DNA of 64,000 bases from CAXMMR01 sp965198995 (GTDB lineage Bacteria; Pseudomonadota; Alphaproteobacteria; Acetobacterales; Acetobacteraceae). A model generated the notes under the pieces. The model was not told the DNA's origin. It searched no databases and saw nothing but the letters and a program-made list of their open reading frames with translations. The position numbers were made by a program, and so were the translations under genes. This document shows, in pieces, positions 9,801-18,764 of the stretch (its first letter is position 1; each line of letters starts with the position of its first letter). The stretch lies in the NCBI GenBank assembly GCA_965198995.1, contig CBDAQG010000002.1:3053155-3117154 (forward strand). The letters run 5' to 3'.

Positions 9801-9906
9801 CGGTTTGATCGGGCGACATCTCGCCCAGGGCGGGATCGCCACGGCGGCGGCCCTGTTCGGTCCGGGCCGGGAGCAACTCGGTTGCAGGCGGTCGGCGTTG
9901 CGGCAT
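6811..9906 (-). CDS. Hybrid sensor histidine kinase with two receivers and FixJ/LuxR-type HTH
   Basis: 1031 residues, no membrane segment, so cytosolic. Order: a CheR N-terminal helical domain (~40-95, DLLRSDTRRDFAEYKPGTLQ); a PAS-like domain (~105-185); a coiled coil (~215-310, SINEEFQSTNEELLASKEEL) as found in CheB-CheR-PAS kinases; another PAS (~320-430); HisKA with the phospho-His at about 442 (AAASHDLRQPLQTL); HATPase with NLLSNALKYT and GLGLGLSIV; receiver 1 (~683-800, LVLADFNLP); receiver 2 (~823-935, LLIDAYLPG); and a LuxR-type HTH (~955-1015, LTPRQHQIMIRVVAG). The CheR catalytic core is missing. Sensor, phosphorelay and DNA-binding output thus lie in one chain. The ATG at 9906 has GGAAG upstream. 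Target genes unknown. Confidence 0.9.
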   Translation of the reverse strand: MPQRRPPATELLPARTEQGRRRGDPALGEMSPDQTAAEPAELTAIVDLLRSDTRRDFAEYKPGTLQRRAERRMAMAGLGPSEMGRYLNLLRESGAELDLLAKDLLLVLDGDAPAAVLINQSNECVFSLGPTDRYLRLAPGHPTHDVFATVRSGLRAKLRAAVERARRDRARIAVDCRAEQVTIEAQPVLDDGEALMLVCFVPLPRAPTAASHATSRSGPRVAELERELETMRTDLQVAIRDLDLSAEEQKAGNEEALSINEEFQSTNEELLASKEELQSLNEELTALNSHLQETLERQRTTADDLQNVLYSTNVATLFLDRGLRIRFFTPATRSLFTILPGDVGRPLADLHSLTADGALASDAKAVLATLAPAEREIEAAGGNWFRRRILPYLAHGGRVEGVVITFHDITSRKHAAGALEMAKGEADLANAAKSRFLAAASHDLRQPLQTLSLLQGLLAKTAQGDKAQSLIARQDDTLGSMTAMLDALLDINQIEAGVVKAELRRFSIGELLVRKRSEFAYAATAKGIQLRVVDCAQEVYSDPRLLRQMIRNLLSNALKYTQAGKILLGCRRRGPMLSIEVWDTGIGMPAGELQAIFEEYHQLGNDARERSRGLGLGLSIVQRLGLLLGHQIRVQSREGHGSMFAIEIPFAARLAPSQTPAPVTPVRAATVAEHPRSTILIIEDDPDLCDLLGLLLESEGYQVLAARDGPSALKLVQDGSAPHLVLADFNLPGGLNGLQTVSRIRQTTAPALPAIILTGDISTQTRRTVMAERCTQLNKPAKREDLIRTVAALLVAKPEHPPRIAEPPEAAEREALTADRTSSVFVIDDDAGIRAAIRSVLEEDGRAVEAFADGEAFLAAHPQDGPGCLLIDAYLPGMKGLDLLRHLQNAGSRMPAIMITGRSDVAMAVQAMKAGASDFIEKPVGRDDLLASIDRALGQARDKGKQVVWREDAARKFGSLTPRQHQIMIRVVAGQPSKNIAADLAISQRTVENHRASIMRKTGATSLPALARLALAATWDAKADVPDATGR

Positions 9907-10824
9907 GTCGGTCTTCCTGCAAGTGGCCGGCCTCTGACTGGCGTCCCGCAGCCTTGTAGACCGGTTGCCCGCCGTAACGGCTGCCGTTCTGACGAGCGTG
10001 CCCGGCGATCGCCATGATCGCCGAGCCTGCGGGATGGCGGATCGTCGCCGCTCGCCGAGATGGCATTGCCACAGCCGGGTGCCGCCTGATGGTCGCCATC
10101 GGCAAGGTGATGGCGGTCCACGCCGGCATCGTAGAACTCGTTACAGAGCCGGATGGCCCGCGTCTGCTGATCCATTTCCAGCAGCGGGCGCGCATCCCGG
10201 AGCCGGATGTTCTCGATGGTATCCTGGTTGCGCGCGATCACCGCCGGCGTGAGATCGGCGAGCGCCGGATACGACGTCCCCTGTCTGTTCGTCAGGTCGT
10301 GGGCGCGTGTCGTCGATGCAGGATTTCAGATGCGCGGTCTCGTCGGCGAGCTCGCTCGGCTGGGGCCGCTCCGTCGCCGTCGACGCGCAGCGGCGCCGAG
10401 TCAAGACGCGCAGCGGCGCCGGGCCGAGCGGATGGCGCATGCCGCCGACGCGCACAGCCGTCGGCGCGGGAGTGGCTGCGCCGTCGACCTCGCTCCCGCC
10501 AAGCCGCTCGCGGCCAATCGCCGGCGTGCTCGCTGACCTGCTGCTCGAATGTCGCCGCCGCCGCCCGGCCGTCGGCGCGGCTTCAGATGATTGAGGCAAC
10601 CTTGGCTGCAGCGCGATGACATTCCGGCTGCGCAGCGATGACCGATAAACTGCCGTCGGTCTTGCGGGCTCAGGCGACCGATTTGATCACCAGCCCCCAA
10701 GAGCGATAGATTGGCGAACATCATGCCGTGCGAGGCGGACAGGCCATGGTGCCGCTGACCGGCACCTCAGACTTGTCGTTCAATGATCTGGGCGCACAAC
10801 ATCGCATGCGAGGAGGACCTGAAC
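9907..10824. other. Gene-poor stretch with a possible broken minus-strand ORF
   Basis: No convincing intact gene. On the minus strand around 10320-10070 one frame reads SYPALADLTPAVIARNQD and continues IENIRLRDARPLLEMDQ, protein-like in composition, but the frame has a stop just upstream (near 10325), while a neighbouring frame upstream (SELADETAHLKSCIDD) also looks coding. This suggests a frameshifted remnant of a cytosolic helical protein that I cannot name. The 3' end (10630-10824) carries the untranslated leader of the aldehyde oxidoreductase operon, with GAGGAGG at 10810-10816 as its ribosome site. Confidence 0.3.
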
Positions 10825-11327
<503 letters not shown>

Positions 11328-11331
<4 letters not shown>

Positions 11332-12311
11332 CCCCCTTCAGCTACGCGCGCGCCAGGGACAGCGCCGATGCGGTGCAGCTTGGCGGGAGCCATGCCAAAT
11401 ATCTCGGCGGCGGCACCAACCTGGTGGACCTGCTGCGCGAGACGATCGAGCAGCCATCCGCGTTGGTCGACGTGACGGGCCTGACCTCCAGCATCCAAGA
11501 GCGCGACGACGGAAGCCTGCTGATCGGCGCCGCGACACGCAACAGCGCGCTGGCCGAGCATCGCGCGGTGCGCACTCGCTACCCGGTGCTGGCCCGCGCG
11601 CTGCTGGCCGGCGCCTCGGCGCAAATCCGCAACATGGCGACGGTGGGCGGCAACATCCTGCAGCGCACCCGCTGCGCCTACTTCTACGACGACGAGGGAT
11701 CGCGCTGTAACAAGCGCAGCCCCGGCCAGGGCTGCGACGCGATCGACGGGTTCAACCGCATTCACGCGATCCTCGGCGCCTCGCCGTCCTGCGTGGCCAC
11801 GCATCCATCCGACATGTGCGTGGCGCTCGCCGCGCTCGACGCGACGGTGCATTTGCAGGCGGCCAGCGGCACGCGGAGCCTGCCGCTGGCCGAGCTGCAT
11901 CGCCTGCCCGGCGGCCGTCCCGACGTGGAGACGGAGCTGCAATCCGGCGAGCTGATCACCGCGGTCGAGTTGCCGGCGATGCCGGTGGGCGCGCGCTCCA
12001 CCTACCGCAAGGTGCGCGACCGGGCGAGCTACGCCTTCGCCCTGGTCTCGGTCGCGGCCGTGCTGGAGGTGGAGGAGGGCACGGTCAAGGAGGTCCGGCT
12101 GGCGCTGGGCGGCGTCGCGCACAAGCCCTGGCGCGCCCGCCAGGCGGAGGCGGCGCTGCGCGGCGGCCCGCTCACCGCCGAGGCGTTCCGCGCCGCCGCC
12201 GAGGCGGAGCTCGCGGCTGCGGCGCCGCTGCACGACAACGGGTTCAAGGTCGAACTCGCGATACGCACGATCACCGCCGTTCTCGGCGACCTGGCTGGAG
12301 ACGCCGCATGA
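11328..12311 (+). CDS. Aldehyde oxidoreductase, FAD subunit (PaoB/YagS-like)
   Basis: 327 residues of the CO-dehydrogenase flavoprotein family: YLGGGTNLVDLLRE near residue 24 and MATVGGNILQRTRC near 104 bind FAD. Directly after it come cysteines in TRCAYF, SRCNKR and GQGCDAI, the extra [4Fe-4S]-binding insertion that is typical of PaoB/4-hydroxybenzoyl-CoA-reductase-type FAD subunits rather than xanthine dehydrogenase. It overlaps both neighbours by 4 bases (ATGA), so stoichiometric synthesis is likely. Role: accepts electrons from the iron-sulfur subunit and passes them to an acceptor. Confidence 0.93.
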
Positions 12312-14641
12312 GCATCGTCGAAAACGCCAAAGCGGCCGCGCAGGGCGCGGTGCAGACCGTGATGAAGAAGGCCATCGAGCTGGCGCCGGACAGCTGGCTG
12401 CCGGGCGGCAAGCCGGACCCACTGATCCGCAGCAAGCACGGCCTGATCGGCGCGCCGATCTCCCGCATCGACGGCCCGCTCAAGGTTCAGGGCCGGGCGA
12501 AGTTCGCCGCCGAGTTCCCGCTCGAGGGGATGGCGTACGCCGCGGTGGCGTTCAGCACCGTGCCCAAAGGCCGCATCGCCACGCTCGACACCGGAGCGGC
12601 CGAGGCTGCTCCGGGCGTCGTCCTGGTCATGACTTACAAGAACGCGCCGCGCATGAAGAGCATGCCGCTGTTCATGACGTCCGAGAAGGCGGCGGGCGGT
12701 GACAACCTGCCGATCATGCAGGACGACCGCGTCCACTGGAATGGTCAGCCGATCGCCGTCGTGCTGGCGGAGAGCCAGGAGCAGGCCGATTACGCCAAGT
12801 CCCTGCTCCACGCGGTCTACGAGGAGGAAGTCGCCACCACCTCGTTCGCCAAGGCCAAGGCGCAGGGCACTGACCCGGGGATGTTCATGGGCCAGCCGCT
12901 GCAATTGGCGATCGGGGATGCGGAGGCGGCACTCGCGAGCGCGCCCGTCTCGGTCGATGCCGAGTATTTCACCCCACGCCACACGCATAATGCGATCGAG
13001 CCGCATGCGACGACGCTGGCGTGGGACGGCGACGAGCTGATGGTGCACGACGCGTCGCAGGCGGTCGCGCACACCGCCTGGTCGCTCGCCACCGTGTTCG
13101 GCCTGGATGAGAAGCAGGTGCGCGTCACCTCGCCCTATGTCGGCGGTGGCTTCGGATCGAAGACGCTGTGGCAGCACCAGGTGCTCGGCGCCGCGGTGGC
13201 CAGGCTCGCCGGTCGTCCGGTCCGCATCGCCCTGTCGCGCGAGGGCGTTTACCGGATGGTTGGCGGACGCACCATCACCGAGCAGCGGGTCGCCATCGGC
13301 GCCGAGGCGGATGGCCGCTTCACCGCCATCATCCATACCGGCACCGTGGCGATGACCCGGCACAACGCCATGCCCGAGCCGTTCATCGTCGCGACGCGTG
13401 GCGCCTACGCCGCCGACAGCTTCAAGCTCGACGTGGAAGTCGCGTATATGGACATGCTCGCCAACACCTTTATGCGCGCGCCGGGTGAGGCGGTCGGCAC
13501 CTTCGGCCTGGAATGCGCCGTCGACGAGCTGGCGGTGAAGCTCGGCATGGACCCGATCGAGCTGCGCATCCGCAACGAACCGGAGACGGATCCGACGGAG
13601 GGCACGCCCTTCTCCTCGCGTCACATCGTGGAAGCCTGGCGCGCCGGCGCCGAGCGGTTTGGCTGGCACCGGCGAAACCTCTCGCCGGGTGCTGTTCGCG
13701 ACGGCGAGTGGCTCGTCGGCATGGGCTGCGCCACGGCGACCTACCCCTACTACCGCATGCCCGGCGGGGCCGCGCGGATCACCCTCACCAAGGACGGCCG
13801 CGCCAGGGTCGAGGTCGCCGCGCACGAGATGGGCATGGGCACCGCCACGGTGCAGACCCAAGTCGCCGCCGAGCGGCTCGGGCTCGAGATGGACCAGGTG
13901 AGCTTCGGCTACGGCGACTCCATCATGCCCGGCATCGTGCTGGCCGGTGGCTCGCAGCAGACTGCCTCGATCGGCGCCGCGGTCATTGCGGCGCACCACG
14001 CGCTGGTGGCCGAACTGCTGAAACTTGCAGGCAACAACTCGCCGCTGTCCGGCCTCGGCGTGGACGAGGTCGGCGGTTTGGATGGCGGGCTTGCCAAGCT
14101 CGACGAGCCGCAGCGGCACGAGAGCTACGCCTCGATCTTGGCCCGGGCGCAGCGCGATGAGCTGGTGGTGGTGGCGGAGGCTCCTCGACCGTTGGAGACG
14201 CAGCATTGGTCGATGCACTCCTACGGCGCCATGTTTTGCGAGGCGCGGGTCAATGCCGTCACCGGGGAGACGCGCATCAGCCGCTTCCTTGGCGCGTTCG
14301 ACTGCGGACGGATCCTGAACGCCAAGATGGCAACCAGTCAGTTCCGTGGCGGCATCATCATGGGACTTGGCCTGGCGCTGATGGAGGAGACCCAGTTCGA
14401 CGAGCGTAAGGGGCGCGTCATGAACCCGAGCCTCGCCGAGTACCATGTTCCCGTGCATCTGGACGTGCCGGAGATCGACGTGATCTGGACCGACATCCCG
14501 GATCCGCATACGCCCATGGGTGCGCACGGCATCGGCGAAATTGGCATCACCGGCACTGCCGCCGCGGTTGCCAACGCTGTTTTCAACGCAACCGGTAAGC
14601 GCGTCCGGGATCTGCCGCTCACGCTCGACAAGCTGATGTAG
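12308..14641 (+). CDS. Aldehyde oxidoreductase, molybdopterin subunit (PaoC/YagR-like)
   Basis: 777 residues of the xanthine-oxidase superfamily. After an ~40-residue extension comes GAPISRIDGPLKVQGRAKF; later THNAIEPHATTLAW, the Moco-contacting VGGGFGSKT, and a C-terminal GAHGIGEIGITGTAAA with the catalytic-type glutamate. The family hydroxylates aldehydes (often aromatic) to acids at Mo; a cytosine-dinucleotide cofactor is likely in the PaoC branch. The start overlaps the FAD gene stop (ATGA). No XdhC-type cofactor-insertion gene is present nearby. With the AraC gene downstream and the phenolic-metabolism genes that follow, aromatic aldehyde oxidation is a reasonable guess. Confidence 0.93.
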   Translation: MSIVENAKAAAQGAVQTVMKKAIELAPDSWLPGGKPDPLIRSKHGLIGAPISRIDGPLKVQGRAKFAAEFPLEGMAYAAVAFSTVPKGRIATLDTGAAEAAPGVVLVMTYKNAPRMKSMPLFMTSEKAAGGDNLPIMQDDRVHWNGQPIAVVLAESQEQADYAKSLLHAVYEEEVATTSFAKAKAQGTDPGMFMGQPLQLAIGDAEAALASAPVSVDAEYFTPRHTHNAIEPHATTLAWDGDELMVHDASQAVAHTAWSLATVFGLDEKQVRVTSPYVGGGFGSKTLWQHQVLGAAVARLAGRPVRIALSREGVYRMVGGRTITEQRVAIGAEADGRFTAIIHTGTVAMTRHNAMPEPFIVATRGAYAADSFKLDVEVAYMDMLANTFMRAPGEAVGTFGLECAVDELAVKLGMDPIELRIRNEPETDPTEGTPFSSRHIVEAWRAGAERFGWHRRNLSPGAVRDGEWLVGMGCATATYPYYRMPGGAARITLTKDGRARVEVAAHEMGMGTATVQTQVAAERLGLEMDQVSFGYGDSIMPGIVLAGGSQQTASIGAAVIAAHHALVAELLKLAGNNSPLSGLGVDEVGGLDGGLAKLDEPQRHESYASILARAQRDELVVVAEAPRPLETQHWSMHSYGAMFCEARVNAVTGETRISRFLGAFDCGRILNAKMATSQFRGGIIMGLGLALMEETQFDERKGRVMNPSLAEYHVPVHLDVPEIDVIWTDIPDPHTPMGAHGIGEIGITGTAAAVANAVFNATGKRVRDLPLTLDKLM

Positions 14642-14807
14642 CACGGTGTTCAACGCGCCTGCCGGGCTGATGCGGGGACCGCGCTCCGCGACCTTGGGCA
14701 CGCTGCTCGCCGCAAAGGTCGTGGCCTGTTCTGACCGGACGGTGAGCTGGCGCGGGCGTCGCGCTTCACCGCGGCCTCGCCTGGGCCGTGTGAGGGGGGT
14801 CTTGACC

Positions 14808-15674
14808 ATGGAGGTCCTCAGCCAACTCCTGGCCACCCTCGGTGCGCCGATCCTGCTCAAGCGCGTCGGAGCCGAGGATCGGCCTGGGGCCGTCGTCGCG
14901 CGCTGGCGGTTCGCCGGGGGAGAAGTCGACGTCGATGCGCCCGACGCGGCACGCATCGTACTATGCCTCTCCGGCACCCAAGCCGTCCAATGGGATCTCC
15001 GAGGCAGGTCGGCGACGCGGCGGATCGAGGCCGGCAGCATCTCGGTGATGTCGCCGAGCGAGCCGCCCCGGGTGACGATCCAGGGGGATGTCGACGTCTT
15101 TCAGGTTCTCCTGGATCCCGCCCTGATCAAGGACGCGACCGGCTTGCGTGATCCGCGCATCGGCTCCCTCTTCGATAGCCCGCAAGATCGGTTCCGGCGA
15201 CCGGTCCTGCAGGCCCTCGTCGCCGCCACGCGGGACGAGCCGGATGACGGGCTGCTGCTCGGCTCGGTCGTCCGCGGTTTGGCCGAGCAGTTGGCAATTC
15301 AGCAGTGCGGGCCTGCCGGGATGCCGATCGGGGGCTTGGCGCCGCTGGGGTGCCGACGCGTCGTCGAGCTGATCCACGATCGCCTCGAGAATGGGTCCGA
15401 TGAGCCGCCCGGCCTGGACGATCTGGCGAGCGCTGCCGGCTTGAGCGTTCACCACTTCATCAAGGCTTTTCGCCAGAGTATGGGCACCACGCCCTACGCC
15501 TTTGCGTTGAGATGCCGGCTGCAACGCTCGATGCGCCTGCTCGCGCAGCACCGGATGACCGTTGCCGAGACCGCGTATCACACGGGCTTCGGCTCGCCCG
15601 CCCACTTCGTGTCGAGTTTCAGGCGCCACAATGGCATCACGCCAGGCGCTTTCCGCGCGGCCATGCTCGGCTGA
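14808..15674 (+). CDS. AraC-family transcriptional regulator
   Basis: 288 residues. The N-terminal ~170 residues form a cupin-like sensor part (GTQAVQWDLRGRSATRRIEAG); the C-terminal ~100 residues carry two helix-turn-helices: LDDLASAAGLSVHHFIKAFR and TVAETAYHTGFGSPAHFVSS, ending SFRRHNGITPGAFR, the standard AraC/XylS pattern. The start at 14808 has a GAGGGGGG-like site upstream; the longer frame from 14646 adds residues that look non-coding. It lies 166 bases after the aldehyde oxidoreductase operon on the same strand and probably controls it or the hydrolase gene 75 bases downstream (inference). Confidence 0.88.
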   Translation: MEVLSQLLATLGAPILLKRVGAEDRPGAVVARWRFAGGEVDVDAPDAARIVLCLSGTQAVQWDLRGRSATRRIEAGSISVMSPSEPPRVTIQGDVDVFQVLLDPALIKDATGLRDPRIGSLFDSPQDRFRRPVLQALVAATRDEPDDGLLLGSVVRGLAEQLAIQQCGPAGMPIGGLAPLGCRRVVELIHDRLENGSDEPPGLDDLASAAGLSVHHFIKAFRQSMGTTPYAFALRCRLQRSMRLLAQHRMTVAETAYHTGFGSPAHFVSSFRRHNGITPGAFRAAMLG

Positions 15675-15748
15675 CGAAAACCGCTAGAATTTGATACCGC
15701 GACGTCGCGAGCCGGCCGATATCGTGGCTGGCTCAGACGAGGAACTTC

Positions 15749-16639
15749 ATGATGCCACCACGAACTTCGGCGCAGCGCGCTCCAGTCACCTACGTCCCGG
15801 TTTCCATGCAAAAGCAGCTTGCCAGCAATCGGCGCGCCATCGCCGGCAAGCCTTACGAGCGCTTCTTCCTGCCCGACATCGAGGTTCCGGCGGCCGGGGC
15901 CACAGTGCTGCGCGCCGGACCGCTGCCGGCGGAGCGCACGCTCACGCCGAGCATCGCCGATCTTGGCCGTCTGATCGACCACGCGCCGGACTTTCCGGAC
16001 CATGGCTACGCGCTGCTGGACGGACCCACGGCTTATGCGCAGAGCCGTGTCGTCATGCCGGGCGTCACCACCGGCATGTTCGAGTGGTGGTTCACGTGGC
16101 ACCCGCTCGAGAAGGAGCGTTACATGCTGTGGTTTCCACAGGCCCACGTCGACAACTCGGTCGTCGAGCCGGCACGGCTGGCGGACACGTCGCTGAGTTA
16201 TGCCGAGCGGCTCTACGACAATCCCAACGCGATCGATGAGTTCATCGGGCCCACATCGCTCAAGATCGTCACCCATTTCGCGCCACCAGCGTCGCTTGGT
16301 CTCGACGAGGATGCCCTGCGGCGGGCGGGCCTGACCACCAGCGCGAGCGGCACGATCCGCGTGGCCGAAGCACCCGACACCACCTTCATGGTCATGCTGC
16401 ATCTCGCGCGCGACACGCAGGCAGGCATGGAGCTTTTCAGCCGTTACTGGATCGGTGCCCATCCCGAGTTCGCCCGATTTCCCGGTGGACGGGATGCCCC
16501 GGCGCTGCTGTCCAGACTGGGCATGGATGGCGACGCCATCGAGCGGCTGGCCTACGAGATGGCCGTGCACGACATGACCGAGTTCGCCCATCTCGGGCGG
16601 GTCCTGCCCGATGTGTTCGCCGCCTTTGGGGCGACCTGA
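15749..16639 (+). CDS. PhlG-like C-C bond hydrolase (DAPG/phloretin hydrolase family)
   Basis: 296 residues. TGMFEWWFTWHPLEKERY followed by LWFPQAH matches the diagnostic core of the diacetylphloroglucinol hydrolase family, Zn-dependent enzymes that cleave an acyl group from an acylated phenol. A C-terminal AVHDMTEFAHLG gives the H-x3-E pair, and DEFIGPTSL lies in the middle. The ATG at 15749 is preceded by GACGAGGA. The next gene is a resorcylate-type decarboxylase, so this pair could deacylate and decarboxylate a polyketide-like phenol. The substrate is inferred from family and context only. Confidence 0.75.
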   Translation: MMPPRTSAQRAPVTYVPVSMQKQLASNRRAIAGKPYERFFLPDIEVPAAGATVLRAGPLPAERTLTPSIADLGRLIDHAPDFPDHGYALLDGPTAYAQSRVVMPGVTTGMFEWWFTWHPLEKERYMLWFPQAHVDNSVVEPARLADTSLSYAERLYDNPNAIDEFIGPTSLKIVTHFAPPASLGLDEDALRRAGLTTSASGTIRVAEAPDTTFMVMLHLARDTQAGMELFSRYWIGAHPEFARFPGGRDAPALLSRLGMDGDAIERLAYEMAVHDMTEFAHLGRVLPDVFAAFGAT

Positions 16640-16709
16640 CACCCTTCTCGCCGCAACAGCCATGAGGCGCTTGCCTCCCGCGAGTTTTCAAATGAAAGGA
16701 ACCACCTCG

Positions 16710-17657
16710 ATGCGCATCGCACTCGAAGAACATTTCGTCCTCGACGAGCCCACGCACGTCGATCGCTGGCGGACCCTGATCCCGACTGTTCCCCAGGAGA
16801 TCACCGCGAAGATCAAGCGCCCGCTCTGCGAACTCGGCGAGGCACGGATTGCGGCGATGGCGGAGGCCAACATCGACTTCGCGGTGCTGTCGAACGTCGG
16901 CACGGTTCAGGGCGCCCTCGATGCCGCGACCGCGATGACGCTCGCTCGGCAGGCCAACGATCGCCTTGCCGAGGCCGTGCAGGCGCATCCCGACCACTTC
17001 GCCGGCTTCGCCACGGTGCCGCTGCAGGATCCGCAGGCGGGCGCCGCCGAGTTCGAGCGGGCGGTGCGTGAGCTCGGGATGCACGGGGCGATGATCATTG
17101 GCCAGACCGACGGCCGCTACCTCGACGATGACCGCTTCTCCCCGATTTGGGAGCGCGCCCAAGCGCTCGACGTGCCGATCTATCTCCATGCGGCTGACGC
17201 CGCCGAGATGCCGGCGACCTATGCCGGACGTCCCGAGCTGGACTATGCGACCTGGAGCTGGACGGCCGAGACGGCCGCGCACACGCTGCGCATCATTTTC
17301 GGCGGCGTCTTCGACCGTTTCCCGAAGGCCAAGCTGCTGCTCGGACACATGGGCGAGACACTACCCTACCTTCTCTGGCGCCTCGACAAGCGCGCGCAGG
17401 CGTTCACGCAGGGCGACGCGATCAAGCCGTCGGAGGTCTTTCGCCGCAACATCGCGATCACCACGGCGGGCACGTTCTCGAATGAGCCGCTCGACTGCGC
17501 GCTGAAGGCACTCGGCGAGGACTCCATCATGTTCTCGGTCGACCACCCGTTCGAGGAGATGAAGGAGGCAAGCGCGTGGCTGGACGCCGCCCCGATCGCA
17601 GAGGCGGTGCGCGAGCAGATCTCCTCCGGAAATGCCAAGCGTATCCTGAAGCTTTGA
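16710..17657 (+). CDS. Amidohydrolase-2 family decarboxylase (gamma-resorcylate decarboxylase-like)
   Basis: 315 residues. It opens with MRIALEEHF, whose Glu and His correspond to the metal-binding start of gamma-resorcylate and 2,3-dihydroxybenzoate decarboxylases. Then come AGFATVPLQDPQAGAAE, the metal His in PIYLHAAD, LLLGHMGETLPY, and a C-terminal Asp-His in MFSVDHPFEEM. Expected reaction: non-oxidative decarboxylation of an ortho-hydroxybenzoate in the cytosol, using a divalent metal. The start at 16710 is preferred over 16692 because AAAGGA lies nine bases before it. It follows the PhlG-like gene by 70 bases in one likely transcript. Confidence 0.85.
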   Translation: MRIALEEHFVLDEPTHVDRWRTLIPTVPQEITAKIKRPLCELGEARIAAMAEANIDFAVLSNVGTVQGALDAATAMTLARQANDRLAEAVQAHPDHFAGFATVPLQDPQAGAAEFERAVRELGMHGAMIIGQTDGRYLDDDRFSPIWERAQALDVPIYLHAADAAEMPATYAGRPELDYATWSWTAETAAHTLRIIFGGVFDRFPKAKLLLGHMGETLPYLLWRLDKRAQAFTQGDAIKPSEVFRRNIAITTAGTFSNEPLDCALKALGEDSIMFSVDHPFEEMKEASAWLDAAPIAEAVREQISSGNAKRILKL

Positions 17658-17899
17658 AGAGGCGTTCGGATGTCAGCTGCTCAAGCGCGAACCAGGATGT
17701 CGGCAGCTGACAATGCGCCCGCTCAAACCGACGAGCGATGTAGAACGGCCGGGACGACGGCTTGCGACTGGTCTCAGGGTCACGCCCGAGCTTTTGACTT
17801 CGGACGGAGGGACGGCGATGTTGATGTGAACACTGAGCACCGATCATGGCGGCGTGATGGATGGTAGCAGTTGCCGTCCAGGCTCGTCGGGGAGCAGAA

Positions 17900-18643
17900 A
17901 TGAAAGGTGAGCCAAAGGCGGGCAAGCCGTCGCGGTTCTACGTGGTCTCGCTCGACAACCGGAAAGCACGCGGGTCCGGGCACGAGCGAGTGGGCGAAAT
18001 CCTGGAGGCCGCCCGCGAGTTGTTCCTGCAGCACGGTGTCGAGAGCGTCTCGACCCGGCAGATCGCCGCCCGTGTCGGCATATCGCAGACCGCCCTTTAC
18101 GTCTATTTCAAGAACAAGGGGGAGATGCTCGACCAGCTCACCGAAGGCGCGTTTCGCAAACTCGGCGAAGCGATGCAGGACGTCAGCAAGCGCAATAGCG
18201 ATCCCGTCGAGTTCCTGCGCGCCTGGATACCGGAGTATGTCCGCTTCGGACTCAAGCACCCGGACGAGTACCGGCTGACCTTCCTGCTGCGGGACGGCCG
18301 CCATCCAGGCCTGCTGCCGCAGGAGCAGCGCCAAACCGAAGGTCTCACGGTGTTCTCGAATTTCCGGGAGCGCCTTGCCGCGGCACAGGCGAGCGGGGCG
18401 CTGCGCAGTCCAACCGCCTCGCCGGAGGCTTTGGCACAGTCGCTTTGGGCGGCCATGCACGGCCTTGTCGCGCTGCTGCTGGCCTTTTCCGATTTTGATT
18501 GGGTCAAGCTCGACGCGTTGGTCCGCGTGCATACCGACCTGCTTCTGGAAGGGCTGGTCGGGATGCCCGACCCGCCGCGGAATGCCGTCATGGGCAGCGG
18601 CCGCGCCCCCGGGGGCGCGGCCGCTGCAGAGGCGGCATGCTGA
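17900..18643 (+). CDS. TetR-family transcriptional regulator
   Basis: 247 residues. The N-terminal DNA-binding part (residues ~25-75) reads ILEAARELFLQHGVESVSTR then IAARVGISQTALYVYFKNKG, a standard TetR HTH. The C-terminal helical domain contains FGLKHPDEYRLTFLL as in the TetR_C_33-like group. A short low-complexity tail (GRAPGGAAAAEAAC) ends the protein. A GGGGAGCAG site precedes the ATG at 17900. The next gene on the same strand is a MATE exporter, so repression of efflux and detoxification genes is the natural inference. Confidence 0.88.
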   Translation: MKGEPKAGKPSRFYVVSLDNRKARGSGHERVGEILEAARELFLQHGVESVSTRQIAARVGISQTALYVYFKNKGEMLDQLTEGAFRKLGEAMQDVSKRNSDPVEFLRAWIPEYVRFGLKHPDEYRLTFLLRDGRHPGLLPQEQRQTEGLTVFSNFRERLAAAQASGALRSPTASPEALAQSLWAAMHGLVALLLAFSDFDWVKLDALVRVHTDLLLEGLVGMPDPPRNAVMGSGRAPGGAAAAEAAC

Positions 18644-18764
18644 CCGGATGGGCCGCGCGGCCCTGACGAATTCGTGTCCTGCCATCGCCGACTTATATGT
18701 TCACCGAACACTGAGCAGAGGTTATGGATGGCAGGCTCCGCCATCCGCAACCGGGAGAACTGCC

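Noticed and set aside
10207..10619. Overlapping plus-strand ORFs rich in Arg upstream of the aldehyde oxidoreductase
   Set aside because: No family motif, extreme Arg content and overlap with each other in two frames.
12029..15040. 1003-residue minus-strand ORF opposite the molybdopterin subunit
   Set aside because: Antisense shadow; composition is His/Arg/Gly-rich without any domain, while the plus strand encodes an unmistakable aldehyde oxidoreductase.
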